Assembly (NCBI RefSeq): GCF_000024005.1
Contig: NC_013132.1
Span: 1,916,001 to 1,980,000 of the forward strand
Reading direction: 5' to 3'
Length of the DNA stretch: 64,000 bases
From: Chitinophaga pinensis DSM 2588
Lineage (GTDB): Bacteria; Bacteroidota; Bacteroidia; Chitinophagales; Chitinophagaceae
This document shows positions 16,031-25,768 of the stretch, one piece after another. Numbering within the stretch: the first letter of the stretch is position 1; every line of letters begins with the position of its first letter. Under the pieces are notes generated by a model. The model searched no databases. It had not been told where the DNA came from and saw only the letters and a program-made list of their open reading frames with translations. Made by a program: the position numbers and the translations under genes.

Positions 16031-19000
16031 ATGAAAGAAAGACCGCTACCCATGCGTTTTTCAGGAATTTTCCGCTCGTTGTTCCTCCCGCTGCTCGTCT
16101 GCATGGCTTTATTGAGCATGCTTGACCTGAAAGCACAGAGTGCATTTGCTGCTGATGCAAATCACCCTGTCTACAGTCAGGGACAACAGGTAAAAAAAGA
16201 TACTGAACTCCCTTTTGAAAGCCGTATCAGTCTGCAGGTAAGCAATGAGCAACTTGCACAGGTACTGGAGAAGATCGAGAAACAAACCTCCTATGTGTTT
16301 GTCTATTCAAATGATGAAATCGGCGCTGCCCAGAAGATTTCCCTGTCTGTAAAGGACAAGAAACTGGGAGAAGTACTGGAAATGGTACTTGCTCCGCTGG
16401 AGATCAAATTTGAAATGATCAATAACAAGATCATTCTGCGTCAGCAGGCGGCAGCCACCATTATGCAACAGGCCGATATCACGATCAATGGCCGGGTCGT
16501 TAATAATAAGGGAGAAGGTATCCCTGGTGTGAATGTTCGTTTGCAGGGTTCCAGCATCGGTACTTCTACAAATGATCAGGGTTTTTTTACGTTAGAGATC
16601 CCGAATGGGCAAGCCAATGGTACCTTAGTTTGCTCTTCCGTTGGCTTCATCCCATCGGAAGTAGGGATCAGCGGAAGAACCAACATTACCGTAATGCTCA
16701 CTGAAGACTCTAAGGACCTGGGAGAAATAGTGGTTACCGCTTACGGCACACAAAAGAGAACGCAGGTAACGGCGGCTATCAATACCATCTCCACTAAAGA
16801 TATTGAAAGCCGTCCTGTTACAAACATGTTTCAGGCTTTACAGGGCACCGCGCCCAACCTTATTCTGCAACAGAATACAGCAGAACCAGGTGCGCAGATG
16901 ACCCTCAATATCCGTGGTGTAGGTAGTCTTACCGGCAACTCTCCGTTGATCATCATCGATGGCGTACAAGCCGGAAAAGATGGTCTGCAGAATCTGAACC
17001 CCTATGATGTGGAAAGCATCTCCGTATTGAAAGATGCGGCTTCTTCCGCGATCTACGGTTCTCAGGCTGCAAACGGTGTTATCTATATCACTACAAAAAG
17101 AGGTTCCAAGGACGAAAAGACTTCTGTTACCTACAACGGTATGTATGGTTTCCAAACACCTACTACATTGCCCCGCAACGTAGAAGCCTGGGAATATATG
17201 ACGCTGAAAAACGAAGCGCTGGTGAACTCCGGTAAAACGCCGCAGTACGCTCCCGAAGATATCAGCTACTGGCATCAGCGTGGTTCTGAACCAGCTTATC
17301 TGAAAGAAATGCTGCGCAGCAGCACTCCTCAGCAGAACCATAGTCTCAGCATGACAGGTGGTGGCAAAAGCAGCAGCTACCTGGTATCCCTCGGTTATGT
17401 GGATCAGGGCAACATGTTACAGAACTCCTACGTATCAGAAGACTTCTATTACAAACGCTACAATGCAAGGGCTAACCTCGCAGTAGATGTGAGTAAATAT
17501 GTGAAAGTAAATGTAAACCTTGCATATACAAAAGGTATCAAACGCAGACAGCAGGCTGATATTGGCTTCCTGATCCGCGATGCGATCCGTACGCCGCGTA
17601 TCTATCCTGTACAGGATTCACTGGGCAACTTCGTAGTGCCTTCCCTGAACAGTAACAACGTAATTGCGCAGCTGAAATACGGTGGTTTCAACAAAGAAGA
17701 AAAAGATAACCTCCTGGGAGGTCTGGATATTACCGTAACACCGGTGAAGCACTTCAAACTGAACTTCAACGCTTCCGGTACTTATACTATTACCAATCAG
17801 CAGGAACGCCAGAACAAGTATTCTTACGCACCATATTATACTACCGCTAATCCTCCGCTGTACAACAAAATGTACGAGTATGAGTTCAAGGACCTCGCTT
17901 CCAACATATATGCGACTGCGGAATATGAGAACACCTTTAACAAACACTATATCAAAGCGCAGGTCGGCGGACGTAGCGATGCCAACAACGAAGAGTACGG
18001 TGTGAAAGCGACCCGTTATGGTAGTACAAATCTGGATGACGACTGGACCATCGGTGGTGGATACATTCCTAAACCAGACGGTACTTTCGATTACGCCAAC
18101 ATTGGTACTTACAACGATATCATCAACCCGAACCTGTATGCGCTGAACTCTGTTTTCGGCAGAGTGAACTACGCATTCAATGACAAATATTTGGCTGAAT
18201 TCACCTGGCGGTATGATGGTTCTTCCAAACTGGCTCCTGGTCACCAGTGGCAGTTCTTCCCGGCCTTCTCTCTGGGTTGGAGGATTACAGATGAGGACTT
18301 CTTCGGTGATTTCAAGAAACGTTTTGGTAACGTGAAATTCCGTTATTCATGGGGACAGGTTGGTAACTCCAACATCGGTGGCTTCAACTACCTGGCGAGA
18401 GTTACCCTGAACAGTGGTAAATATCCATTCAACAATACACCAAATACCGGTGCTGATTTCTCAGCCTACAATGAAACATTGCAGTGGGAAATTTCTACTA
18501 TGAGTAACTATGGTGTGGATGTAGACCTGTTCAATAACAAGATCAACGCATCCTTCGACTACTTTAATAAAAACACAAATGGTATCTACCTGTTCCAGGT
18601 AGTGCCTGGTACAGCCGGTATAGGCGCCTCCCTGCAGAACGTTGGTAAAGTGCAGAACAAAGGTTGGGAGCTGACGGTTTCCTATCATGCAAAAACAGGT
18701 GCGGTAAATCATACGATCTCCGGTAATCTGTCAGATAACCTGAACAAAGTGGTGAAATATGGTGAGCAGTCCGTACAGGGATCTGACTTTGCCTTCATCA
18801 TCAAAGAAGGTTTCCCGATCGCATCCTACTATGGTTACAAATCAAACGGTCTGTACCAGAACCTGGATGATATCAAAAATGCACCAAAAGTACCTTTCGC
18901 TTACAACCAGCAGGTAATGCCGGGTGATGTAAAATACATCGACCGCAATGGTGATGGTGTGATCGATGCCGACGACCGTTATGTATTCGGTAATCCATTC

Positions 19001-19525
19001 CCACGTTACACTTTCGGGTTTAGTTATGCGGCTAACTGGAAAGGCTGGGACTTCTCTATGTTCTGGCAGGGTGTGGGTAAAAGAGGCCAGTTCCTCCGTG
19101 GTGATATCGTAGAGGCCTTCCATAACAACGAAGATCACGCTTTCGAACAACACCTGGATCGCTGGACGCCTACCAATCCGGACGCTTCTTATCCACGTCT
19201 GACCATCGGTAATGCAGATGCGAACAACTTCGCTTATTCTGACTACTGGTTGTTCGATACCAAATACCTGCGTTTAAAGAACCTGCAGTTTGGTTATACA
19301 CTGCCTCGTAGCGTAAGCCAGTTGCTGCATATCCAGAATGCAAGAGTATATTTCACCGGACAGAATATCCTCACCTTCACGCCACGTCGTTTCCGCGAAC
19401 TGGGTGTAGATCCGGAATTTACACAGTTTGACGATAAACTGTCCTTTACCAATTACAACGCTATTGCAGGACGTAGTTATCCGAATGCAGCTACTTTCTC
19501 ATTTGGCCTGGATCTGAAATTCTGA
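16031..19525 (+). CDS. SusC/RagA TonB-linked outer membrane receptor with STN signalling domain
   Basis: 1164 residues. Signal segment to about residue 40, STN domain at about 62-136 (signalling to FecR), carboxypeptidase-like regulatory domain at about 150-226 (INGRVVNNKGEGIPGVNVRLQGSSIGTST), TonB box near GEIVVTAYGTQK (231-242), plug domain (TMFQALQGTAPNL..GVGSLTGNSPLIIIDGVQ..VESISVLKDAASSAIYGSQAANGVIYITTK pattern) and a 22-strand barrel ending FSFGLDLKF. Imports oligosaccharides with its SusD lid. The STN domain ties it to the sigma/FecR pair just upstream. Confidence 0.96.
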   Translation: MKERPLPMRFSGIFRSLFLPLLVCMALLSMLDLKAQSAFAADANHPVYSQGQQVKKDTELPFESRISLQVSNEQLAQVLEKIEKQTSYVFVYSNDEIGAAQKISLSVKDKKLGEVLEMVLAPLEIKFEMINNKIILRQQAAATIMQQADITINGRVVNNKGEGIPGVNVRLQGSSIGTSTNDQGFFTLEIPNGQANGTLVCSSVGFIPSEVGISGRTNITVMLTEDSKDLGEIVVTAYGTQKRTQVTAAINTISTKDIESRPVTNMFQALQGTAPNLILQQNTAEPGAQMTLNIRGVGSLTGNSPLIIIDGVQAGKDGLQNLNPYDVESISVLKDAASSAIYGSQAANGVIYITTKRGSKDEKTSVTYNGMYGFQTPTTLPRNVEAWEYMTLKNEALVNSGKTPQYAPEDISYWHQRGSEPAYLKEMLRSSTPQQNHSLSMTGGGKSSSYLVSLGYVDQGNMLQNSYVSEDFYYKRYNARANLAVDVSKYVKVNVNLAYTKGIKRRQQADIGFLIRDAIRTPRIYPVQDSLGNFVVPSLNSNNVIAQLKYGGFNKEEKDNLLGGLDITVTPVKHFKLNFNASGTYTITNQQERQNKYSYAPYYTTANPPLYNKMYEYEFKDLASNIYATAEYENTFNKHYIKAQVGGRSDANNEEYGVKATRYGSTNLDDDWTIGGGYIPKPDGTFDYANIGTYNDIINPNLYALNSVFGRVNYAFNDKYLAEFTWRYDGSSKLAPGHQWQFFPAFSLGWRITDEDFFGDFKKRFGNVKFRYSWGQVGNSNIGGFNYLARVTLNSGKYPFNNTPNTGADFSAYNETLQWEISTMSNYGVDVDLFNNKINASFDYFNKNTNGIYLFQVVPGTAGIGASLQNVGKVQNKGWELTVSYHAKTGAVNHTISGNLSDNLNKVVKYGEQSVQGSDFAFIIKEGFPIASYYGYKSNGLYQNLDDIKNAPKVPFAYNQQVMPGDVKYIDRNGDGVIDADDRYVFGNPFPRYTFGFSYAANWKGWDFSMFWQGVGKRGQFLRGDIVEAFHNNEDHAFEQHLDRWTPTNPDASYPRLTIGNADANNFAYSDYWLFDTKYLRLKNLQFGYTLPRSVSQLLHIQNARVYFTGQNILTFTPRRFRELGVDPEFTQFDDKLSFTNYNAIAGRSYPNAATFSFGLDLKF

Positions 19526-19550
19526 TGATAGTGTTTTAATGCTCAATTGT

Positions 19551-21173
19551 ATGAAGAAATTATTATTACCCATACTCTGCGTCACTGTGCTGTTCTCCTG
19601 CCGTAAGCTGGACCAGCCTATCACGCGCGATTATACAGATGCCGCTTACTGGCGTACCGCTGATGACGCACTCGCTGCGCTCGCCAGCTGTTACGAGAAC
19701 CTGTCTGACGACACATACTACTTCGGAGACGAAGCGCTCAGCGATAATGGTTATGTAAACGGTATCGGCTACAAAGCTGTTTCCCTGATTGCCGGCGGTG
19801 CTTACGATCCTTCCAATCAGCGTCTTACGGAAGAATGGAAATACCGTTACACCTGTATCCGGAAGTGTAATACGGTAACTACCAATATTGACAGAGTTAC
19901 CGGACTGGATTCGACCCTGAAGAACCGGATCCTCGCTGAAGCCAGGTTTATCCGCGCTTACTCTTATTTCCAGCTGGCTGGCTGGTTTGGTGATGTACCA
20001 TTCTACACCAACCTGATCACCATTGAAGAAGCGCGTTCTATCAGCCGTAGCAATCGTGAAACCATTCTCGATTTCGTTGCATCTGAACTCGCGGATATCC
20101 GTAATGCATTACCTGTGAATAATTACAGTGGTGCAGCTAACGGCTACCAGGAAAAAGATAAAGGCCGCATCACCCGTGGTGCTGCGATAGCCCTGAGTGC
20201 ACGTGTACATATGTTCAGAAGTGAATGGCAGAAAGCGATCGATGATTGCCAGTTGCTGATTAACAATGCAACAAATGGCACCTACGCGCTGCAGAACAGC
20301 TATAGCAATATCTTCAGTCCGGCGAATGAATTCAATAATGAAGTCATTTTCGATATTCAATATGGCGGTGGTCGTACCCATGGCTCACAACGTAACTTTC
20401 TGCCGCAGACAGTCGCCTTGCTGAGAAGTACGCTGGTACCTACGCAGGACCTGGTTGACGACTACATCATGTTGAATGGTAAAGGTATCAGGGAAACCGG
20501 CTCCGGTTATAGTGAAAATGACCCTTACACCAACAGAGATCCGCGTCTGAATGCTACGATCCTTCACGATGGTTCTACCATCACCGATTTTGATGGCAAA
20601 GTGCAGACCATCCTGACCAAACCAGGTTCCAATCCTGCAACCAACAGTGTGGATGATCAGGGTGCTTCTCCAACCGGTTATTATTTCTACAAATATTACG
20701 ATCGTACCGCTACCAACTACGCTTCTGGTCTGAACCTCATCGTAATCCGTTATGCAGATGTGCTGCTGATGTATGCAGAGGCTAAGAACGAACTGAGTCA
20801 GCTGGATGCCAGCGTATGGAACCAGACTATCCGTGCACTGCGTGTACGTGCCGGTTTCAATGATGCAGGCGCTACTGAATTCCCGGGTGTAGGACAGGAA
20901 GCGCTGCGTACCATCGTACGTCGTGAAAGAAGAGCTGAACTGGCATTTGAAGGTGTACGTGCTACTGATATCCGTCGCTGGAAAATCGCAGATCAGGTAA
21001 TGAGCAGACCTGTAAGAGGGATCAAAGTGTCCGGCGGTGCATTCAGAACCGATGCAAACGGTTATATCATCGCGGAAGACAGGCTCTTTACAAATCCTAA
21101 ACATTACCTGTGGCCGGTGCCTACTTTCGAACGCGACCAGAATACAAATCTTGGCCAGAACCAGGGTTGGTAA
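19551..21173 (+). CDS. SusD/RagB family glycan-binding lipoprotein
   Basis: 540 residues. The ATG at 19551 (MKKLLLPILCVTVLFSC) gives a clean lipoprotein signal; an ATG 12 bases earlier would add four residues. The lipidated Cys lies in LFSC. Family features: DYTDAAYWRTADDALAALASCYENL at the start, TPR-like helices (AEARFIRAYSYFQLAGWFGDVPFY), and the closing segment RRERRAELAFEGVRATDIRRWK..YLWPVPTFERDQNTNLGQNQGW. It caps the SusC barrel and captures oligosaccharides. 25 bp after SusC. Confidence 0.95.
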   Translation: MKKLLLPILCVTVLFSCRKLDQPITRDYTDAAYWRTADDALAALASCYENLSDDTYYFGDEALSDNGYVNGIGYKAVSLIAGGAYDPSNQRLTEEWKYRYTCIRKCNTVTTNIDRVTGLDSTLKNRILAEARFIRAYSYFQLAGWFGDVPFYTNLITIEEARSISRSNRETILDFVASELADIRNALPVNNYSGAANGYQEKDKGRITRGAAIALSARVHMFRSEWQKAIDDCQLLINNATNGTYALQNSYSNIFSPANEFNNEVIFDIQYGGGRTHGSQRNFLPQTVALLRSTLVPTQDLVDDYIMLNGKGIRETGSGYSENDPYTNRDPRLNATILHDGSTITDFDGKVQTILTKPGSNPATNSVDDQGASPTGYYFYKYYDRTATNYASGLNLIVIRYADVLLMYAEAKNELSQLDASVWNQTIRALRVRAGFNDAGATEFPGVGQEALRTIVRRERRAELAFEGVRATDIRRWKIADQVMSRPVRGIKVSGGAFRTDANGYIIAEDRLFTNPKHYLWPVPTFERDQNTNLGQNQGW

Positions 21174-21203
21174 TTGTCAATTAGAAATTAACAATTAGGA
21201 ATT
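21174..21203 (+). repeat. 7-bp-periodic tract (TTGTCAA TTAGAAA TTAACAA TTAGGAA)
   Basis: Starts directly after the SusD stop codon and fills the gap to the next gene. Same 7-bp period as the other intergenic tracts. Confidence 0.75.
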
Positions 21204-21223
21204 TTTTTTCAAACTGATACGAT

Positions 21224-22369
21224 ATGAAAACATTTTTCAGCAATATATTACTCGCATTACCGGTTGCACTGGGTGTTATCCTGACCGGTTGCGGTAAAGA
21301 TGACAACGAACTCAATACCAATCTGCAGCCTGTAAGCAGACTCACTGCTCCGGTGAATGAAAAATATATCAAACTCCAACCTGCTACCAGCGCAAGTGTC
21401 ACTTTCGAATGGGACCAGGCGCGTGCAGAAGATGGTTCACTCGTGCTGTATGAAGTAGTAATTGACAAAGACGGAGGTGATTTTTCTAATCCGATTGCGA
21501 AAATAGCTTCAGATGGTGGTGGTGTACAGAATAAACTGACCCTGTCCCATAAAGACCTGAACAGTATCGCGGGTAAAGCAGGTATTGCTGCCCTGGCTAC
21601 CGGTAAACTGAAATGGACGGTGAATGCATCCAAAGGATATAATATCCAGCCGGCTGCTGAAAGTCGTACACTGGAAGTAGAAAGACCAAACGGATTCGCA
21701 GAAATTCCTGTAGACGTATTCCTGACTGGTGATGCAACAGAAGCAGGCGCTGACCTGGGACAGGCAGTAAAACTGAAATCAACTGCGCCGGGTGTATTTG
21801 AAATCTACACTTCCCTGAAAGACGGTAAGTACAAATTTGTAGACAGAACAAGCGGTACGCCAAACAACTTCTTTATTGACGGTGGCGCACTGAAAGAAGC
21901 AGGAGAAAGCACACAGTCCGGTGGTACGAAAGTATACCGTCTGCGTCTGGACTTCAACAACGCAGCTGCCAACATCACAGAGATCACCGCTATTGGTCTA
22001 TGGTTTGCACCTGAAAACAGCATCATGTATGATCTGAGCTATACCAGCAAAGGTGTATGGTCATTTGAAAATAAACTGATCAACTTCCACCAGGAATCAT
22101 GGGGTCGTGACGAACGTTATAAATTCCGTGTCAGCGTAAAAGGATCAGATGGCACACCAGGTACAGAATGGTATGGCAGTTCCAATGCGGATAATAACCG
22201 TCCTACAGCTACCACACCGCTTTCTTTCTGGGAGCTGAAAGCAATTACTAATAGCGATCAGTATAACTATTGCTACAAATTTGCATCTGAGGTTGATACT
22301 AAAAACTGCGATGTAAAACTGTATTTCTCTCCTGACAAAGCTTACACACACGAAGTAATCGTGCGTTAA
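21224..22369 (+). CDS. SusE/SusF-like outer membrane lipoprotein
   Basis: 381 residues with a lipobox (VILTGC, Cys about 23). The N-terminal SusE domain (about 30-150) is an Ig-like fold with SVTFEWDQARAEDGSLVLYEVVIDKDGGDFSNPIAKI. The C-terminal half holds two starch-binding-like beta domains (VFLTGDATEAGADLGQAVKLK..YKFVDRTSG; IGLWFAPENSIMYDLSYTSKGVW). Such proteins sit on the cell surface and help hold the polysaccharide. Its position between SusD and the GH76 gene fits that role. Confidence 0.88.
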   Translation: MKTFFSNILLALPVALGVILTGCGKDDNELNTNLQPVSRLTAPVNEKYIKLQPATSASVTFEWDQARAEDGSLVLYEVVIDKDGGDFSNPIAKIASDGGGVQNKLTLSHKDLNSIAGKAGIAALATGKLKWTVNASKGYNIQPAAESRTLEVERPNGFAEIPVDVFLTGDATEAGADLGQAVKLKSTAPGVFEIYTSLKDGKYKFVDRTSGTPNNFFIDGGALKEAGESTQSGGTKVYRLRLDFNNAAANITEITAIGLWFAPENSIMYDLSYTSKGVWSFENKLINFHQESWGRDERYKFRVSVKGSDGTPGTEWYGSSNADNNRPTATTPLSFWELKAITNSDQYNYCYKFASEVDTKNCDVKLYFSPDKAYTHEVIVR

Positions 22370-22412
22370 TCAGGGCTGGAATCACATCATGCAAACGATC
22401 AATTAAAAGCTT

Positions 22413-23555
22413 ATGCGTCGAATCTTTCTGCTATTTACGATAACAGCGGCTATGGCCACCACCTTCACCTCATGTTTGAAAGAGCCTGTGGATGATGGTC
22501 CGGGACCTGGCGCCGGCAAAACGACTTACCAGTATAACTGGCCTGCCATTGCCGATTCATCTGCTGCCTCACTGGTAAGTAATTTCTATAACCAGAGCGG
22601 CAAATACTTCAACAAGAATAATGCAGGTGATCTTACCTTCAACTACTGGCCGAATGCACATGCACTGGATGTGCTGACGGATATTTACCTCCGTACTAAC
22701 AATCCAGCCATCAAAACCCGTATGGATGAATTGCTGGATGGTATGAAGACCAAGAACGGCAATACCTACATCAATCACTTCTATGATGATATGGAATGGA
22801 TGGTGCTGGCTTGTCTCCGTGCTTACGAAGCGACCAGTGATAACCGTTATAAAACCACCGCAGAACTGCTCTGGAACGATATCAAAGGTGGATGGGATGA
22901 AACCTGGGGTGGAGGTATCTATTGGAATAAAGACCGTCAGAATAAGAATACACCTGCTAACGCACCTGCGGCTATTATCGCGGCGCGTATGTATCAGCTG
23001 AACAGAAACGGGGAAGACCTGGCCTGGTCTAAAAAGATCTACGACTGGCAGAAAGCTAATCTCGTAGATCCGGTAACAGGACTGGTATGGGATGGTCTGG
23101 ATGGTACCGGTACCAACAAAGCCTGGAAGTTCACCTACAATCAGGGTGTATTCATCGGCGCCGGTGTTGAACTCTATAAGATCACCGGTGAACAGGTATA
23201 CCTCAGCGATGCACTGAAAACAGCCAATAACTCGCTCACAAGCGATTTCGCCAGCAATAACATTATGAAAGATGAAGGTGGCGGAGATGGCGGTTTGTTC
23301 AAAGGTATCCTTGTACGTTATATGATGCTCCTGATCACTGATGGTAGCATCAACAGCAGCGATGCCTCAAAGTTCATCAACTTCCTCCAGCTGAATGCAC
23401 AAACCATGTGGTTACAGGGTACTGCCCGTCCGCAGGTATTATTTAACACCAGCTGGACTAAAACGGCTACTACAACGGATCTTACTACACAGCTGAGCGG
23501 CGCAATGCTGATCGAAACTGCGGCAAGACTGAAAGCACTGGAACTGATCGACTAA
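22413..23555 (+). CDS. GH76 family alpha-1,6-mannanase lipoprotein
   Basis: 380 residues. Lipobox FTSC places the modified Cys at 21. GH76 enzymes are endo-alpha-1,6-mannanases with an (alpha/alpha)6 barrel. Seen: NYWPNAHALDVLTDIYLRT, the catalytic Asp pair in FYDDMEWMVLACLRAYEAT (D125, D126), GGWDETWGGGIYWNKDR, and NQGVFIGAGVELYKITGE. As last gene of the locus it suggests alpha-mannan, such as fungal cell-wall mannan, as the substrate of the whole system. A strong terminator follows. Confidence 0.9.
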   Translation: MRRIFLLFTITAAMATTFTSCLKEPVDDGPGPGAGKTTYQYNWPAIADSSAASLVSNFYNQSGKYFNKNNAGDLTFNYWPNAHALDVLTDIYLRTNNPAIKTRMDELLDGMKTKNGNTYINHFYDDMEWMVLACLRAYEATSDNRYKTTAELLWNDIKGGWDETWGGGIYWNKDRQNKNTPANAPAAIIAARMYQLNRNGEDLAWSKKIYDWQKANLVDPVTGLVWDGLDGTGTNKAWKFTYNQGVFIGAGVELYKITGEQVYLSDALKTANNSLTSDFASNNIMKDEGGGDGGLFKGILVRYMMLLITDGSINSSDASKFINFLQLNAQTMWLQGTARPQVLFNTSWTKTATTTDLTTQLSGAMLIETAARLKALELID

Positions 23556-23588
23556 ACTCCTTTCGCCATAACGGGAGACTATTCCGGA

Positions 23589-23684
23589 AACAGGAATCAG
23601 GCGTTTGAATAAAAGGTTGAGTATACACGGGACGGACCTGTCTGTGTAGCTAATACTTATTCGAATGCCCGATTCCTGTTTTTT
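23589..23684 (+). terminator. Long-stem terminator of the mannan utilisation locus
   Basis: A 24-bp stem (AACAGGAATC at 23589 onward pairing with GATTCCTGTT ending 23680, three mismatches) encloses a 44-nt loop with its own small hairpin (ACAC..GTGT) and ends in TTTTTT. Confidence 0.85.
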
Positions 23685-23773
23685 ATGAGTATATTCGTCT
23701 ACCTATGAATCAAGGCAATAGCAAGGTTACCTGCATGGGGTAACCTTTACTTATTTCAGGAATAACTCTTGTT

Positions 23774-24061
23774 ATGTACACCGTTTATGTCCTATTTTCC
23801 CGCCAGTTCGAGAAAGTTTATACTGGTCACACCTCAGATCTCGTGAAACGTTTTCATTTTCACAACACATATGGCCGTCAGAAAGGTACCTGGCCTTTTC
23901 GTCCCTGGGAGGTCGTCTACACCGCCCATTTCGAAGATAAACAGCTGGCACTCAGGTATGAGTGGTTGCTGAAATCAGGGAAAGGCCGTGCATGGCTGTG
24001 GAACCGTATCAGGGAGGAGTATTATAGAGATGGGTATATTAGTGGCGTGGTGCCGGAGTGA
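23774..24061 (+). CDS. GIY-YIG nuclease superfamily protein (UPF0213-like)
   Basis: 95 residues spanning a single GIY-YIG domain: VYVLFSRQFEKVYTGHTSDLVKRFHFHN (the motif appears as VYV..VYTGHT with Arg26 of the R-F-HFHN segment), RPWEVVYTAHFEDKQLALRYEWLLKSGKGRAWLW (metal-binding Glu in RYEW). Stand-alone proteins of this type are common and often multicopy in Bacteroidota; cellular role unknown. Single gene. Confidence 0.9.
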   Translation: MYTVYVLFSRQFEKVYTGHTSDLVKRFHFHNTYGRQKGTWPFRPWEVVYTAHFEDKQLALRYEWLLKSGKGRAWLWNRIREEYYRDGYISGVVPE

Positions 24062-24340
24062 AGAATGTCAGCATATTAGATATATGTCCCCGATTTCGTG
24101 TATTAATTATAGAATAGCTAAATTTAGGAGTGGAGTGGGTATCCAATGTTAGGTAATCTACCTAATTGGTTGTTTATCAGAGATAGTAGTTGGTTGAGAA
24201 AGGCAATCACTTTGTAATTTAGAAAAATGAAGATAGATAGAATTGCAATTATTCCAGGCACAGCGCAAGAATGCTTTCTTCCGGCTAACGGATATGTGTC
24301 CGTTAACCGAAATCCGGCAAATAATGTTGATCCGATTTAA

Positions 24341-24502
24341 TTATTTCCTCCCTCTTCCCACCAGCCACAAAATAATCCCTACTACAAACGCAACTGCCAG
24401 CACACCTACCCATACTCCGGCTTTGAATATACCTCCCACTACTTCACAGCTGCTCAGTAACATAACGGCAAAGGCCAGCAGGCCCAGTTGTAAGCTTTTC
24501 AT
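24341..24502 (-). CDS. 53-residue lipoprotein/membrane peptide of the SSCEVVGGIFKAG type
   Basis: Translated by hand on the minus strand: MKSLQLGLLAFAVMLLSSC, then EVVGGIFKAGVWVGVLAVAF, a hydrophobic helix and the tail RGRK, stop at 24341. A lipobox (LLSSC) at Cys19 is followed by one transmembrane helix, so it would be both lipid-anchored and membrane-spanning. Short proteins with SSCE.VGGIFKAG.W.G are widespread in Bacteroidota, sometimes misnamed phosphatidate cytidylyltransferase. Function unknown. A hairpin TAACGGA/TCCGTTA lies 35-55 bp downstream. The gap 24062-24340 shows nothing else. Confidence 0.8.
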   Translation of the reverse strand: MKSLQLGLLAFAVMLLSSCEVVGGIFKAGVWVGVLAVAFVVGIILWLVGRGRK

Positions 24503-24547
24503 ATACTCTTTTTAAAGAAGTATATCATACTCTATGCCAAGGGCGGT

Positions 24548-25762
24548 CTATACCTTACTGCGTTTAAAGTCCAGCAGTAAGGATATCATATGTGCCGATA
24601 GACCGTCAGAGCGCTTGTAGAACGCATACCGGAGCCCGATTTCCTGGAAGGAATAGTGTCTGGACAACTGTTTGAACAGTGCGTAGCGGGCATTGATTCC
24701 CGCTTTATAACTGTTGAAGTGACTCAGGTCATAGTCGGACGTATAGTAGCTTTCCCGGAGCTGATGTGTTTTATAAGGCTTAAAATACTTCGCTTCCGTC
24801 TGGGTATAAAAGCGGAATAAAGGGGAAATTGTCAGCTGTGGTGTGGCTTTTACAGGTACTTCCAGCTGGAGCGTATGGCCGGTGATTCCAAAATTATCGT
24901 GGTAAAAACGATAGTAGGAGCGGATAATGGTACGCTGACCGACGAAGAGATTGAATTGTAACCCAATGGGGAACTTCCACCGCTCACGTGGCAGGTTTTC
25001 CACTCTTGGGGCATTCTGTTCTGTAAAATAGACCCGGTGAAAAGGAGTGGAGAGCAATCCTTTCTGGTATACCAGTTCGGGGAAGACGGCAAATTGCATC
25101 CGCTGATTAACAACCTGGTAAAGGGCCAGGTTGAGGTTATAAGACGTTCGCCGGTAGATATCAAACCAGGCGGTGTCTCTGAGTTCGGAGGGGTAGACAA
25201 GTGTCTCCGGACTGTAATAATCCGGATCAAATCTTCCCCATCGCAGGTCATCAAAGTAACACTGTAATCCGGCGGACCATTGCCGGCTATGATCTGCATT
25301 GTCATGTTCGACAGATACGCCAAGCGGTACGGACAGATAATCCGACTCCAGTGCAAGTCCGCTGTTGATGCCTACGCGGATATTCGGTTTTTTCAGCTGA
25401 CGACTATAACCCGCATTCAGATGAAAACGGTTGTCATGCCGGGAGGCAGAAGATTTTACGAAGTCGATATTATCTGTAGAGGCGGAGGTGATCATATCGA
25501 TGCCCAGTCCGAGGTAGTAGGTATTCCGCAGGTCCGGCCGGTGTGTAATAGACACATCCGTAGCATATACCTGCAGGTTTTCCGTGCCTATTCCGCCGGT
25601 GACCGCAGAATGCTTCCCGTCCTGTGTATAAAAGGAGAATAATACCTGTATATCCGTCTGTGATACCTGTTGTTTCTTATAAGCCGAGCTGTCGGTCTTT
25701 TGCTGCGCGGATGCTGAGAAATAGGCAGCCAGCAGTCCCGCCGCAATAAATAGTCTTTTCAT
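24548..25762 (-). CDS. DUF3570 outer-membrane beta-barrel protein
   Basis: 404 residues with a signal peptide (MKRLFIAAGLLAAYFSASAQ). Alternating-residue beta strands run the full length (GLGIDMITSAS, FHLNAGYSRQL, VRIGINSGLALESDYLSVPLGVSVEH, TIIRSYYRFYHDNFGITGHTLQLEVPV) and the protein ends on a strand-like segment. DUF3570 proteins are predicted barrels encoded beside DUF4266 and ApbE genes. Last gene of the four-gene minus-strand operon, 6 bp after the DUF4266 gene. Role unknown; may be the export channel or anchor for a modified small protein. Confidence 0.85.
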   Translation of the reverse strand: MKRLFIAAGLLAAYFSASAQQKTDSSAYKKQQVSQTDIQVLFSFYTQDGKHSAVTGGIGTENLQVYATDVSITHRPDLRNTYYLGLGIDMITSASTDNIDFVKSSASRHDNRFHLNAGYSRQLKKPNIRVGINSGLALESDYLSVPLGVSVEHDNADHSRQWSAGLQCYFDDLRWGRFDPDYYSPETLVYPSELRDTAWFDIYRRTSYNLNLALYQVVNQRMQFAVFPELVYQKGLLSTPFHRVYFTEQNAPRVENLPRERWKFPIGLQFNLFVGQRTIIRSYYRFYHDNFGITGHTLQLEVPVKATPQLTISPLFRFYTQTEAKYFKPYKTHQLRESYYTSDYDLSHFNSYKAGINARYALFKQLSRHYSFQEIGLRYAFYKRSDGLSAHMISLLLDFKRSKV

Positions 25763-25768
25763 GCCTGA

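Noticed and set aside
24243..24515. 90-codon plus-strand ORF
   Set aside because: Antisense of the 53-residue lipoprotein gene, which has a lipobox and membrane helix.
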